Shown: positions 1 to 9,536, numbered from the stretch's first letter. The stretch: DNA of 16,045 nt from Trebonia sp. (GCA_030038035.1 JASHPP010000064.1:1-16045), one strand, 5' to 3'. Notes: generated by a model from the letters alone, not told the origin. Program-made: numbers and translations.

Positions 1-754
1 GGGGCGCGACCGCAGCCGGGGCCGGCGCTGGGGCCGGCGGGATGTCGACCTGCTCGGGCAGTCGCAGCGCGAGGGCCATCGCGCCCAGATAGATCACGGT
101 GCCGACCCGCAGCGTCCACGCGGCGCCCCCCACGTACTGCACGCCCGCGGCGAGGCCCGCCGCCGCCGTGGAGGTGGCGAGGGATATCAGCCCGGACCGC
201 GCGTTGGCGGTCACCAGCGTGATCTCGGCCGGCAGCAGCCGCGGCGTGACCGATGCCTTGACGACCCCGCCGGCCTTCTGCAGCACGAGGATCCCGAACG
301 CGGCGGGCAGCAGCGTCACCGAGTTGGCGACATTGGCCGACATCGCGTAGCACAGCAGGCCGCGGGCCAGCATCGTGCCGGCGAGCACGAAGCGACGGCC
401 CTGCTGTATGCGGTCGAGCGCCGGCCCGATGAACGGCGCGACGACCGCGAACGGCGCCATCGTGATCAGGAGCAAGAGCACGACCTTGCCGCGCGCCTGG
501 TCCACGGACGTGCTGAAGAAGATCGTCCCCGCCAGCGCCACCGTGACGAACGCGTCGGCGGCCCCGCTTGTTGCCGTCGTCTCGATGAGGGTGGCCAGGC
601 CCGTCCGGCCCATGCCCTGCGCGCCGGTGATCCGGTGCACGGCTCGCCCCGTCTTGCGGGTCGCCCTTCCGCCGGCCTGCGTGCCGGACCTGAATGCGCG
701 GCCAGTCGCGACTGCCGCGTCTTCAGCTCGCCGCAGCGCATTGGACATCCGCAT
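1..754 (-). CDS. MFS transporter, N-terminal part (runs off left edge)
   Basis: The minus frame is open from ATG 754 to the window edge, giving about 251 residues of an integral membrane protein. After a basic N-terminus with several Arg/Lys come alternating hydrophobic segments, among them one containing VVLLLLITMAPFAVVAPFIG followed by the loop LDRIQQGRR, which matches the MFS loop 2-3 motif A. The frame approaches the edge with an Ala-Pro-rich stretch (PPAPAPAPA), possibly a mid-protein loop. The family assignment (MFS_1) is from this topology and motif; the substrate is unknown. ATG 754 is preferred because a -10-like AATACT (766-761) sits six bases upstream and no Shine-Dalgarno is visible; ATG 748 and GTG 760 are in frame as alternatives. 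It is divergent from the DUF3027 gene. The C-terminal half is missing from the window. Confidence 0.8.
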   Translation of the reverse strand, partial: MRMSNALRRAEDAAVATGRAFRSGTQAGGRATRKTGRAVHRITGAQGMGRTGLATLIETTATSGAADAFVTVALAGTIFFSTSVDQARGKVVLLLLITMAPFAVVAPFIGPALDRIQQGRRFVLAGTMLARGLLCYAMSANVANSVTLLPAAFGILVLQKAGGVVKASVTPRLLPAEITLVTANARSGLISLATSTAAAGLAAGVQYVGGAAWTLRVGTVIYLGAMALALRLPEQVDIPPAPAPAPAAVAP

Positions 755-758
755 GTAC

Positions 759-847
759 ACAGTATTCTTGGTCGGCGGCGATGCGACGACCCCCATGGGA
801 AAGGACGCGCCGCCGGACGGCTGGTGGACCGCCAGAGGAGCGATAAT
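759..847. promoter_or_regulatory. Divergent promoter region between MFS and DUF3027 genes
   Basis: On the plus strand GATAAT (842-847) lies eight bases before GTG 856. On the minus strand AATACT (766-761), or TACTGT (764-759), lies six or four bases before ATG 754. Neither gene has a clear Shine-Dalgarno, so both may be leaderless. No convincing -35 hexamers are seen. This is inference from sequence pattern only. Confidence 0.45.
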
Positions 848-855
848 TGGTAGTC

Positions 856-1740
856 GTGAGCACGACCCGGAGTCGCGCGAAGGAGCCCGATCAGATCTGC
901 GCGGAAGCCGTGGACCTGGCCAGGCAGGCGCTGGCGGGCGAGGCGGGGATAAGCCCTGACCTGGTTGGCGGGCACATAACCGCCGAGGCCGCGGGCGATC
1001 GCGTCGTCATCCAGCTCTTCGAGTCCCTCGATCCCGCGTACGCGGGATGGCGGTGGGCCGTCACGCTGGCCCGCGCGCCGCGCTCCAAGGTCGTCACGGT
1101 GGATGAGACCGTCCTGCTGCCCGGTCCTGACGCCCTGCTCGCGCCGCCCTGGGTGCCCTGGCAGGAGCGGCTGCGCCCGGGCGACGTCGGCATCGGCGAC
1201 CTGCTGCCGGCCAGCGCGGACGACGAGCGCCTGGTGCCGCTGGCGGTCCTGGAGGGCGACGACGCGGTGACCGACTGGTTCAGCCCGCGGACGGACGCGG
1301 AGGACGCGGATGCCGGACCGCAGGAGCCGTCGGAACTTCCCGCCCCGGGACGGTCTCGCGTGCTGTCCGGATGGGGCCGCGACGACACCGCCGAGCGGTG
1401 GTACGAAAGCGAGCACGGGCCGCGGACCCCGCTGTCCCGCGCCGCTCCCGCCAACTGCGTGAGCTGCGGGTTCTTCGTTCCGCTCAGCGGCGGGCTTGGC
1501 CGCCTCTTCGGTGCCTGCGGGAACGCGTTCGCCCCGGACGACGGCCGGGTCGTGTCGGCCGACCACGGCTGCGGGGCGCACTCGGAGGCCGTGCTTGCCG
1601 GGTCCGCGGCGCAGGCGACCGCTCCCGTGATCGACGAGTTCGGCTATGACCTGGTGGAACTGCCTGGCGTCTCGGTCGAGGAGACCGTCTTCGAGCCGCT
1701 GTCCCGCGAAACGTACCCGGAGTCAGACGCCGAGACCTGA
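856..1740 (+). CDS. DUF3027 family protein
   Basis: This 294-residue, soluble-looking acidic protein matches the actinobacterial DUF3027 family. It has a conserved N-terminal core including the segment AGWRWAVTLARAPRSKVVTV and a tryptophan-containing PPWVPWQERLRPGDVG stretch. A C-terminal cysteine-rich motif, CVSCGFF...FGACGN...DHGCGAHSE, looks like a metal- or nucleic-acid-binding knuckle. No characterised function is known to me. GTG 856 is chosen because GATAAT ends eight bases upstream, fitting a leaderless message; TTG 847 overlaps that hexamer. The gene sits divergent from an MFS permease and its last 97 bases are antisense to the DUF2530 gene. The family call is confident; the zinc-binding idea is inference from Cys/His spacing. 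Confidence 0.85.
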   Translation: MSTTRSRAKEPDQICAEAVDLARQALAGEAGISPDLVGGHITAEAAGDRVVIQLFESLDPAYAGWRWAVTLARAPRSKVVTVDETVLLPGPDALLAPPWVPWQERLRPGDVGIGDLLPASADDERLVPLAVLEGDDAVTDWFSPRTDAEDADAGPQEPSELPAPGRSRVLSGWGRDDTAERWYESEHGPRTPLSRAAPANCVSCGFFVPLSGGLGRLFGACGNAFAPDDGRVVSADHGCGAHSEAVLAGSAAQATAPVIDEFGYDLVELPGVSVEETVFEPLSRETYPESDAET

Positions 1741-2003
1741 CGCGCGGCGCCGGCCCGGGCCCGCCCGCGCTTGAGCACCGGCACGTACCACAGTCCGAAA
1801 AGCCCCATGACCAGCCCGGCGGCGCAGGTCCACAGCCACCACCGCGATCCCGCGGGCAGCGCGTCGCGTGCGATCAGCAGGACCACGAGGGCGACCGCCC
1901 ACGCGCCCGTGATGACCGCGGTCACAAGGCGGTCGTCCGCTTCTCGGGGCGGGGGTGGCGCCATGCGCCCGGATCCGGGATTGACCTGCCGGTTCTCGCT
2001 CAC
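1644..2003 (-). CDS. DUF2530 family small membrane protein
   Basis: This 119-residue protein has two predicted transmembrane helices (around residues 27-46 and 55-75). The conserved pattern RWWLWTCAAGLVMGLFGLWYVP followed by a basic KRGRARAG stretch is characteristic of DUF2530. The N-terminus is polar with a PPPP run. The function is unknown; small size and topology suggest an inner-membrane accessory role, which is inference. GTG 2003 is favoured because TAGCCT (2015-2010) lies exactly six bases upstream, the leaderless arrangement. The frame continues about 35 residues beyond the usual basic end into a Ser/Thr-rich tail antisense to the 3' end of the DUF3027 gene, so the tail may reflect loss of an earlier stop rather than a functional domain. 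Confidence 0.75.
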   Translation of the reverse strand: MSENRQVNPGSGRMAPPPPREADDRLVTAVITGAWAVALVVLLIARDALPAGSRWWLWTCAAGLVMGLFGLWYVPVLKRGRARAGAARQVSASDSGYVSRDSGSKTVSSTETPGSSTRS

Positions 2004-2009
2004 GCATCA

Positions 2010-2015
2010 AGGCTA
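2010..2015 (-). promoter_or_regulatory. -10 element for DUF2530 gene, leaderless type
   Basis: TAGCCT on the minus strand is followed by exactly six bases and GTG 2003. TANNNT at this distance is the known actinobacterial leaderless promoter pattern. It overlaps GGCTAACC (2011-2018), which resembles half an iron box, but the other half is absent. Confidence 0.5.
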
Positions 2016-2086
2016 ACCGGCTCCGCGCCGCGCGCTGCCAGCCCGCGGCGGCACAGTTGCGCCGCACGGCCTTATGCGAGCTTCGC

Positions 2087-2099
2087 GTACGTGATGTAC
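2087..2099. promoter_or_regulatory. Possible operator upstream of marR gene
   Basis: GTAC GTGAT GTAC is a short dyad overlapping the presumed -10 region (TGTACT 2095-2100) and ending eight bases before ATG 2107. MarR proteins commonly autorepress through such overlapping dyads. The arms are only four bases, so this is weak. Confidence 0.25.
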
Positions 2100-2106
2100 T
2101 TGGTGG

Positions 2107-2559
2107 ATGCCTCAGGCAGGTACGCGGTCGGACGCGGGATTGGCAACCGCGATGCGGATTTCGATTAGCAGGCTCGCACGGCGTCTGCGGGTGGAGCGCC
2201 TCGGACTCGGCGGGACCGAAACGGCCCTTTCCGACATTCAGCTTGCCGCGCTTGCCGCGCTGGACCGCCACCAGGCGATGACCCCTGGCGAACTGGCGGA
2301 ACACGAGAAGGTGCAGCCTCCCTCGATGACCCGGGTGATCGCGGTCCTTGAAGAGCGGAACCTGGTGCAGCGCGCACCGCACCCGACCGACCGCAGGCAG
2401 GTGGTCCTCACCGTGACGGCGGAGGGCCGCGCGCTCGTGAACCGGGTACGCCGCCGCCGCGAGGCCTGGCTAGCCCAGCGCCTGCAGGAGCTAACCCCAG
2501 AGGAACGCGCCATCCTCCGCGCCGCCGCCCCCATCCTCGAGAAACTCAGCCAGTCCTGA
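2107..2559 (+). CDS. MarR family winged-helix transcriptional regulator
   Basis: This 150-residue protein has the MarR layout: an N-terminal dimerisation helix (RISISRLARRLRVERLGLGG), a helix-turn-helix (LSDIQLAALAALDRH then MTPGELAEHEKVQPPSMTRVIAVLEERNLVQR), the beta-wing (HPTDRRQVVLTVTAEGRAL, with the DRR motif), and C-terminal helices ending LTPEERAILRAAAPILEKL. It is expected to be a dimeric repressor sensing a small ligand; ligand and target are unknown. ATG 2107 lacks a well-spaced Shine-Dalgarno (GGTGG abuts the ATG). A weak TGTACT lies six bases upstream, so the message may be leaderless. It is divergent from the DUF2530 gene and convergent with thpR. The GTAC-GTGAT-GTAC repeat just upstream could be its own operator. 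Confidence 0.9.
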   Translation: MPQAGTRSDAGLATAMRISISRLARRLRVERLGLGGTETALSDIQLAALAALDRHQAMTPGELAEHEKVQPPSMTRVIAVLEERNLVQRAPHPTDRRQVVLTVTAEGRALVNRVRRRREAWLAQRLQELTPEERAILRAAAPILEKLSQS

Positions 2560-2606
2560 CCGCCAGAGGGCGGGCCAGCAACAAACCGCATGCACCCCGG
2601 AGCAGG

Positions 2607-2623
2607 TGCGGCGTTAAGCCGCA
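2607..2623. other. Stem-loop in convergent marR/thpR gap
   Basis: TGCGGC-GTTAA-GCCGCA is a perfect six-base stem with a five-base loop, about 50 bases after the marR stop. It has no T-run after it. It could help end or protect the transcripts together with the adjacent repeat hairpin at 2634-2653. Confidence 0.4.
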
Positions 2624-2633
2624 GCCGGGGGGT

Positions 2634-2654
2634 CCGGGGGGTCGTCCCCCCGGG

Positions 2655-2657
<3 letters not shown>
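2634..2657. repeat. GC-rich palindromic repeat, copy 1 (3' side of thpR)
   Basis: CCGGGGGG-TCGT-CCCCCCGG (2634-2653) is a perfect eight-base dyad with a four-base loop. Its minus-strand edge supplies the TAG stop of thpR (2657-2655). The core GGGGTCGTCCCCCCGG (2638-2653) recurs exactly at 3266-3281 in the same orientation, so the two copies bracket thpR. It may act as a bidirectional terminator in this convergent gap. Confidence 0.7.
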
Positions 2658-4504
<1,847 letters not shown>

Positions 4505-4515
4505 GCCCCGGGAGC

Positions 4516-5625
4516 CTACACGTCGCGGTCAACGACGTCAGCGGCGCCCGGGATCTCCCTGACCGGGCGCGCGGACGGGCCGATGTAGCGGGCGGACGGG
4601 CGGACGAGCCGGCCGGTCAGCTTCTGCTCCAGGATGTGCGCCGACCATCCGGCGGTCCGCGCGCAGGTGAACATCGAGGGCGTGATGTCCGCGGGGATCT
4701 CGGCGAAGTCGAGCACGATCGCGGCCCAGAACTCGACGTTGGTCTCGAGCACCCGGTCCGGCCTGCGGGCGCGAAGCTCGGCGAGCGCGGCGTTCTCCAG
4801 CGCGATCGCGACCTCGTAGCGCGGCGCGCCCAGTTCCTTGGCGGTGCGCCGCAGCACCCGGGCGCGCGGATCCTCGGCCCGGTACACCCGGTGCCCGAAG
4901 CCCATCAGCCGGTTCCCGCGGTCGAGCACCGACCGCACGTAGCCTGCCGCGTCGCCGGTGCGCTCCACCTCTTCGATCATGTGCAGCACCCGGGCAGGCG
5001 CGCCGCCGTGCAGCGGGCCAGACAGCGCGCCGACCGCGCCGGACATGGCCGCCGCGACGTCGGCGCCGGTAGAGGCGATCACGCGGGCGGTGAAGGTGGA
5101 CGCGTTCATCCCGTGTTCTGCTGCGCTCACCCAGTACGCGTCGAGGGCCTTGACGTGCCGCGGGTCGGGTTCGCCGCGCCAGCGGATCAGGAAGGCCTCG
5201 GTCGCCGTCCTGGCCTCGTCCACGCGGTGCTGCGGAACCGGCGGCAGGCCCGTGCCACGGGCGGACTGGGCGACGAACGACAGCATCTGCACCGCGACCC
5301 GGGCGAGGTCGTCGCGCGCCTGCCCCGGGCCGATGTCGAACAGCGGGCGCAGTCCCCAGGCGGGGGCGAGCGTCGCGACCGCGCTCTGCACGTCCACGCG
5401 GACGTCGCCTGAGTGGGCGGGAAGCTCGTACGGCCCCGCGGTCGGCAGGCCCGGGTTGAACGCGCCGTCGACGAGCAGCCCCCACACGTGGCCGTACGAC
5501 ACGTGCCCGGCGAGCTCTTCGATGTCCACGCCGCGGTACCGGAGCGAGCCGCCTTCTTTGTCGGGTTCGGCGATTTCGGTCTCGAAGGCCACAACGCCTT
5601 CGAGACCAGGCTTGAAGTCGGACAT
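4516..5625 (-). CDS. citA: Citrate synthase, CitA type (citrate synthase 2)
   Basis: This 369-residue cytoplasmic enzyme condenses acetyl-CoA with oxaloacetate to citrate. It starts MSDFKPGLEGVVAFETEIAEPD with the GSLRYRGVDIEEL signature. The two catalytic histidines are in LSGPLHGGAP and in MGFGHRVYR, and the C-terminus has FTCARTAGWSAHILEQ followed by GRLVRPSARYIGP, as in actinobacterial CitA. Where E. coli GltA has its catalytic Asp (NVDFYSG) this protein reads NVEFWAA, a Glu; as far as I recall this is shared by mycobacterial and streptomycete CitA. ATG 5625 has a strong GGAGGAGAGG eight bases upstream. It is the first gene of the leftward citA-serC-thpR group and is divergent from pdxH. 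Confidence 0.95.
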   Translation of the reverse strand: MSDFKPGLEGVVAFETEIAEPDKEGGSLRYRGVDIEELAGHVSYGHVWGLLVDGAFNPGLPTAGPYELPAHSGDVRVDVQSAVATLAPAWGLRPLFDIGPGQARDDLARVAVQMLSFVAQSARGTGLPPVPQHRVDEARTATEAFLIRWRGEPDPRHVKALDAYWVSAAEHGMNASTFTARVIASTGADVAAAMSGAVGALSGPLHGGAPARVLHMIEEVERTGDAAGYVRSVLDRGNRLMGFGHRVYRAEDPRARVLRRTAKELGAPRYEVAIALENAALAELRARRPDRVLETNVEFWAAIVLDFAEIPADITPSMFTCARTAGWSAHILEQKLTGRLVRPSARYIGPSARPVREIPGAADVVDRDV

Positions 5626-5782
5626 CTGTCGTACCTCTCCTCCCGGTAGGGGGCGCGGTAGGGCAAGCGGCGCATTTCTTTCCTGCTGGCAGGCCAGCCG
5701 GCATGTGCGCCCGGGCCGCCGGTTCACCGAACGTTCTTGGCCCGGGTTGCGACAGCCCCACGGCTTGTGAGGATGATTACCC
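5626..5782. promoter_or_regulatory. Divergent citA/pdxH control region
   Basis: The 157 bases between the two start codons must hold both promoters. On the pdxH side GATGAT (5772-5777) is a candidate -10. On the citA side only the ribosome site GGAGGAGAGG is clear; no convincing -10/-35 pair was found. Confidence 0.4.
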
Positions 5783-6397
5783 ATGGACACGACGCGGCAG
5801 CTAACGCCGGAGATGCTCGACGCCTGCCCGATGAAGCAGTTCGCCTACTGGCTCGGCGAGGCAGTGTCGGCTGGGTTGCCTGAGCCGACCGCGATGGTGC
5901 TGGCCACTATGGGAGAGCGGCCCCACGCGCGGACTGTGCTGCTCAAGGCCCATGATGTCAGCGGTTTCACCTTCTACAGCAACCGTACCTCGCGCAAGGG
6001 CGCGGACCTAGCGTCGGATCCGCGGTGTTGCGCCGTCTTTCCCTGGTACGGCCTTGGCCGCCAGGTGACCGTGGAGGGCAGCGTGCGGCCGCTGTCCACG
6101 GCGGACAGCGAGCCGTATTTCCACTCGCGGCCGCACGGGTCGCAGGTCGGCGCGTGGGCCAGCCGCCAGTCCCGGGTGCTGGCATCGCGCGCGGAGCTTG
6201 ACGACCGGGTGGCCGCGCTGTCCGCGCGGTGGCCCGAGGGGACGCAGGTGCCGATGCCCGACTTCTGGGGCGGGTTCCTGATCGTTCCCGAGAGCGTTGA
6301 GTTCTGGCAGTCACGGCCAAGCCGGCTGCATGACCGGCTGCGGTACCGGCGTTCCGGTTCGCCGGACGGCTGGGTGGTCGAGCGGCTGTCGCCGTAG
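5783..6397 (+). CDS. pdxH: Pyridoxamine/pyridoxine 5'-phosphate oxidase
   Basis: This 204-residue protein is an FMN flavoenzyme that oxidises PNP or PMP to pyridoxal 5'-phosphate. Visible family features are an N-terminal helix ([21 protein letters not shown]), the FMN/PLP-binding stretch [24 protein letters not shown], the region [32 protein letters not shown] with [10 protein letters not shown], and the closing WVVERLSP, the normal family end. Length is as expected. ATG 5783 follows GATGAT by five bases, so it could be leaderless; GAGG (5769-5772) is a poorer, distant Shine-Dalgarno. It is divergent from citA across 157 bases. Its product PLP is needed by SerC two genes away and by KamA-type enzymes. 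Confidence 0.95.
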   Translation: MDTTRQLTPEMLDACPMKQFAYWLGEAVSAGLPEPTAMVLATMGERPHARTVLLKAHDVSGFTFYSNRTSRKGADLASDPRCCAVFPWYGLGRQVTVEGSVRPLSTADSEPYFHSRPHGSQVGAWASRQSRVLASRAELDDRVAALSARWPEGTQVPMPDFWGGFLIVPESVEFWQSRPSRLHDRLRYRRSGSPDGWVVERLSP

Positions 6398-6424
6398 CCG
6401 CCAGGCGATGGTGGCGCGAGCACG

Positions 6425-6443
6425 TAGCATCGCAGTCAGGAGG
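6425..6443 (+). promoter_or_regulatory. -10 element and strong RBS of the iron regulator gene
   Basis: TAGCAT (6425-6430) places the likely transcript start near 6437-6438, so the message would begin almost at the ribosome site AGGAGG (6438-6443), seven bases before GTG 6451. No -35 hexamer or iron-box palindrome was seen around it. Confidence 0.5.
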
Positions 6444-6450
6444 AAGTTCA

Positions 6451-7173
6451 GTGACTGCCCATGGCCTTATCGACACGACGGAGATGTATCTCCGCACGGT
6501 TTTCGAACTGGAAGAGGAAGGCATCGTCCCGCTGCGAGCCCGGATCGCGGAGCGGCTCTCCCAGTCCGGCCCGACGGTCAGCCAGACGGTGGCCCGGATG
6601 GAGCGGGACGGGCTGCTGCACGTGGCCGGTGACCGCCAGCTTGCGCTGAGCGAGACCGGGCGGGCGCTGGCGGTGCGGGTCATGCGCAAGCACAGGCTGG
6701 CCGAGTGCCTGCTCGTCAGCGTCATCAAGCTGCCCTGGGAGGAGGTGCACATCGAGGCGTGCCGGTGGGAGCACGTGATTTCCGAGAGCGTCGAGCGACG
6801 GCTTTACGAACTGCTCGGCCACCCCGATCGCTGCCCGCACGGCAACCTCATTCCGGGGCTTGCGGAGCTAGCCGCCGGGCAGCCCGACGCGCCGGCCGCC
6901 GGCCAGGCCGGGCCGGACGAGGCAATGACCGACGCAGTCAGGGAGGCCCCTGGGGCGGTGCGGGCTACTGTCACGCGGATTACGGAACACGTACAAAGTG
7001 ACCTTGTCCTGATGCTTAAACTGAAGCAGGCCGGGATACAACCCGGACGCGAGGTGTTGCTCGGGGCGGTCGAAGGTGGTGTCCGGGTGTGCGGCGAGGA
7101 GGGCGCGGATGACGTGGCGCCAGCCGATCTCCCTGACGAGGTTGCCTCTCATGTGTTCGTGTCCAGGGAGTGA
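6451..7173 (+). CDS. ideR: Iron-dependent transcriptional regulator, DtxR/IdeR family
   Basis: This 240-residue metal-sensing repressor has the N-terminal winged helix (residues 5-65: LIDTTEMYLRTVFELEEEG, ERLSQSGPTVSQTVARMERDGL), the dimerisation/metal domain (75-140) and a C-terminal SH3-like domain (about 165-240) after an Ala/Pro/Gly-rich linker. Every metal ligand of DtxR is present: Met12, Cys104, Glu107 and His108 at the primary site, His81, Glu85 and His100 at the ancillary site. It should bind Fe2+ and repress iron uptake/siderophore genes. GTG 6451 is supported by AGGAGG seven bases upstream. Its TGA overlaps a possible GTG start of the following SpoIIE-type gene (GTGA), so the two are probably one operon. 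Confidence 0.95.
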   Translation: MTAHGLIDTTEMYLRTVFELEEEGIVPLRARIAERLSQSGPTVSQTVARMERDGLLHVAGDRQLALSETGRALAVRVMRKHRLAECLLVSVIKLPWEEVHIEACRWEHVISESVERRLYELLGHPDRCPHGNLIPGLAELAAGQPDAPAAGQAGPDEAMTDAVREAPGAVRATVTRITEHVQSDLVLMLKLKQAGIQPGREVLLGAVEGGVRVCGEEGADDVAPADLPDEVASHVFVSRE

Positions 7174-7205
7174 CCAGGGATCCGTTCAGTGACCGGAGCG
7201 TGAGA

Positions 7206-9530
7206 ATGACGCGCTGGAACGAGGGCGCCTTCGGCTCGTACGTGCCGGCCGAGCTTGTCCTGCGCCAGGCGGAGATCGGGGTCATTCTCGCTGACCGGCA
7301 GGGCAACGTGCGGTTCGCCAACGAGTACGTGCCGAAGCTGCTCCGGCTCCGCGGTCCGGATTGCGACCTGGCAGGGAAGCCGATCCACGCGCTCGGGTTC
7401 ATGCCCGACGGGGACCTGGCGAAGGCGGAGGACCTGTCCCGCCAGGTGCTGGGCGGAATGTCCTGGGAAGGCACGTTCACGGGCACCCGCGGGGACGGCA
7501 GCCTGGTCTTCGTCCGCGTGCTCGCGGTGCCGTGGCGGCGCCCGTCCGGCGACATCGACGGCATGGTGGTCATGCTCACCACGGCGGGCCGCCGGGATGC
7601 CCAGCGCGAGCAGGACAGGCTACGGCTGCTCGAGCGCGTCGGCGAGCGGCTGGCGGGGTCGCTTGAACTCGACGCGACACTGCGGCAGGTCGCGCAGATC
7701 CTCGTGCCCCAGTTCGCCGACCACTGTTTCATCGACCTGTTCAGCGGCGACAAGCTCATCAGGCGGGCGCAGACGCATGCCGGCGGGTGGGAGCCGCCGC
7801 CGGGAACCTGGGCCTGCGTCGGCGAGCCCATCCATTACCCGCCGGGTCACTTCATGCAGCAGGCGATGGCGCGGCTTGAGACCATCGTCGTTCCCGACCT
7901 GCACGCCGAGTACTACCCGGCGCCGAGCGAGGAGTCCATGTCCGCGGCCGACCAGGCCGGGCTTACCTCGGTTCTGGCGTCCCCGCTCTACGCGCGCGGC
8001 GAGCTGCTCGGCGTGATGTCGCTGGCCCTGTCCAGGCTCACGGACCGCCCTGACCCGCATTACGACCTGTCCGACGGGGACCTGATCGGCGCCATCGCCA
8101 GCCGGGTGGCCGTCGCCATCGACAACGCCATGCTGTTCGAGGCCGAGCGGCAGACCGCGCTCGCCTTCCAGCAGAGCCTGCTGCCGCAGGAGGTTCCCGA
8201 GCTCGACGGCCTCGAGGTGGCGTTCCGCTACGTGCCGGCCAAGCCGCTGGAAACGCAAGGGCAGGGGATCCAGACGCAGGTGGGCGGCGACTGGTACGAC
8301 ATCATCCCGCTGGCGGCCGGCCGGGTCGGGATGGTGATCGGGGACGTGGAGGGTCGCGGCCCCCGGGCGGCGGCCACCATGGGACAGCTGCGTGCCGCGC
8401 TGCGCGCCTACGCCCAGGACGAGAAGGCGCCGGCCGACATCATGCGCAAGCTCGACGAGTGGGTCAGGTCCACCGCCCCGGTCGGGGCGGGCGGCGACCC
8501 GCCCACGGTCAGCTGCATCTACCTGATCTACGACGCCTGGTCCCGCGAGCTGACCTTCGCGAACGCGGGTCACGCCGCACCGCTGCTGGCCGCGGGCGGA
8601 TTGGTCAGGCCGCTGGAGGTCCGGCACAAGGGCGTGCTGCTCGGCGTGCGCGGCCGGGGCATCCGCGGCCTGCCCACCTACAAGGAACAGACGGTCAAGC
8701 TTCCCCCCGGCGCCGCCCTCGTGCTGTACACCGACGGGCTGACCGACCGGCGGACCAGGGCGGACGGCTCCGGTCACTACACGGAGGCCGAGGCGGTCGC
8801 CATGCTGCGGGACGCCATCCTGGCCGCGGCGGGCAGCGGCGCCGCCGACACCGGCGGCCGTGCCACGGGGACGGGGGTCGCGAGCGCGCTCGCCCTCGCC
8901 GCCGAGAACGCCGTTCCGGGGGACATCGACGACGACATGGCGATCCTCGTGCTCCGCTCCTCGCCGGCGGACCTCGCCTCGGTCGCGCGTACCTTCCCCG
9001 CCGAGCCGATCATGGTCTCGGAGGCGCGCCGCCTCGCCGCCGCGACGTTCGCCTCGTGGCACATGGATCCTGAGCAGGCCGACCTCGCCTGCCTGCTTGT
9101 GTCCGAGGTGGTGACGAACGCGGTGCTGCACGCGGCGGGGACGCCGAGCCCGGCGGGCCGCAGGCTCGAGGTAGAGATCGACCCGCTGGTGCCCGTCGCC
9201 GCCCAGGTGCCCGCCGCGCTGTCCAGCGCGTGGCCGGCGGCCGTGTCGGCCGTCGCCGCCCAGGCGTGGGAGAACCCGGCCGGGCACCAGGCGGCCCCGC
9301 ACCGCCCCCGCGAGTTCGCGCTCCGCCTGCGCCGCGGCGCGGAGGTCGTGTGGGCGGAGGTGTTCGACCCGGACCTGCGGCTGCCCAGGCTGCGCACCGC
9401 GCGGGCGACCGACGAGGGCGGCCGCGGCCTGTACCTGGTCGAGCAGCTCGCTACCCGCTGGGGGTCACGGCCCACGCCGGAGGGCAAGGCGGTCTGGTTC
9501 GAGATCCCGCTGGACGGGAAGGACGGCTGA
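7206..9530 (+). CDS. PAS-GAF-SpoIIE (PP2C) phosphatase with C-terminal HATPase domain
   Basis: About 774 residues with four modules: PAS (roughly 15-120, ILADRQGNVRFANEYV), GAF (about 135-305, ending GAIASRVAVAIDNAMLFE), a SpoIIE/PP2C phosphatase (about 315-575) and an HATPase_c domain of the RsbW/SpoIIAB type (about 595-774). The phosphatase metal acidic motifs are intact: VGGDWYD, GDVEGRG, LYTDGLTD and DDDMAILV. The kinase-like end has the N box SEVVTNAVLHAAG and G box DEGGRGLYLVEQL, with about 60 Ala/Pro-rich residues inserted between them. Such proteins set anti-sigma/anti-anti-sigma phosphorylation in response to a PAS/GAF signal; partners are not in view. ATG 7206 has GGAG seven bases upstream; the in-frame GTG 7170 overlaps the ideR stop and is the alternative. 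Cytoplasmic, no membrane helix. Confidence 0.93.
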   Translation: MTRWNEGAFGSYVPAELVLRQAEIGVILADRQGNVRFANEYVPKLLRLRGPDCDLAGKPIHALGFMPDGDLAKAEDLSRQVLGGMSWEGTFTGTRGDGSLVFVRVLAVPWRRPSGDIDGMVVMLTTAGRRDAQREQDRLRLLERVGERLAGSLELDATLRQVAQILVPQFADHCFIDLFSGDKLIRRAQTHAGGWEPPPGTWACVGEPIHYPPGHFMQQAMARLETIVVPDLHAEYYPAPSEESMSAADQAGLTSVLASPLYARGELLGVMSLALSRLTDRPDPHYDLSDGDLIGAIASRVAVAIDNAMLFEAERQTALAFQQSLLPQEVPELDGLEVAFRYVPAKPLETQGQGIQTQVGGDWYDIIPLAAGRVGMVIGDVEGRGPRAAATMGQLRAALRAYAQDEKAPADIMRKLDEWVRSTAPVGAGGDPPTVSCIYLIYDAWSRELTFANAGHAAPLLAAGGLVRPLEVRHKGVLLGVRGRGIRGLPTYKEQTVKLPPGAALVLYTDGLTDRRTRADGSGHYTEAEAVAMLRDAILAAAGSGAADTGGRATGTGVASALALAAENAVPGDIDDDMAILVLRSSPADLASVARTFPAEPIMVSEARRLAAATFASWHMDPEQADLACLLVSEVVTNAVLHAAGTPSPAGRRLEVEIDPLVPVAAQVPAALSSAWPAAVSAVAAQAWENPAGHQAAPHRPREFALRLRRGAEVVWAEVFDPDLRLPRLRTARATDEGGRGLYLVEQLATRWGSRPTPEGKAVWFEIPLDGKDG

Positions 9531-9536
9531 CCGTCC

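Noticed and set aside
2011..2018. GGCTAACC, half of a DtxR/IdeR iron box
   Set aside because: The other half (TTAGGT...) is absent and the sequence is explained by the -10 TAGCCT of the DUF2530 gene.
2607..2653. Two hairpins as intrinsic terminators
   Set aside because: Strong stems but no following T-run on either strand, so they are listed as a stem-loop and a repeat rather than as classical terminators.
7620..9302. A 560-codon minus open frame opposite the SpoIIE-type gene
   Set aside because: Low-complexity composition typical of antisense reading in GC-rich DNA, with no motif or ribosome site.
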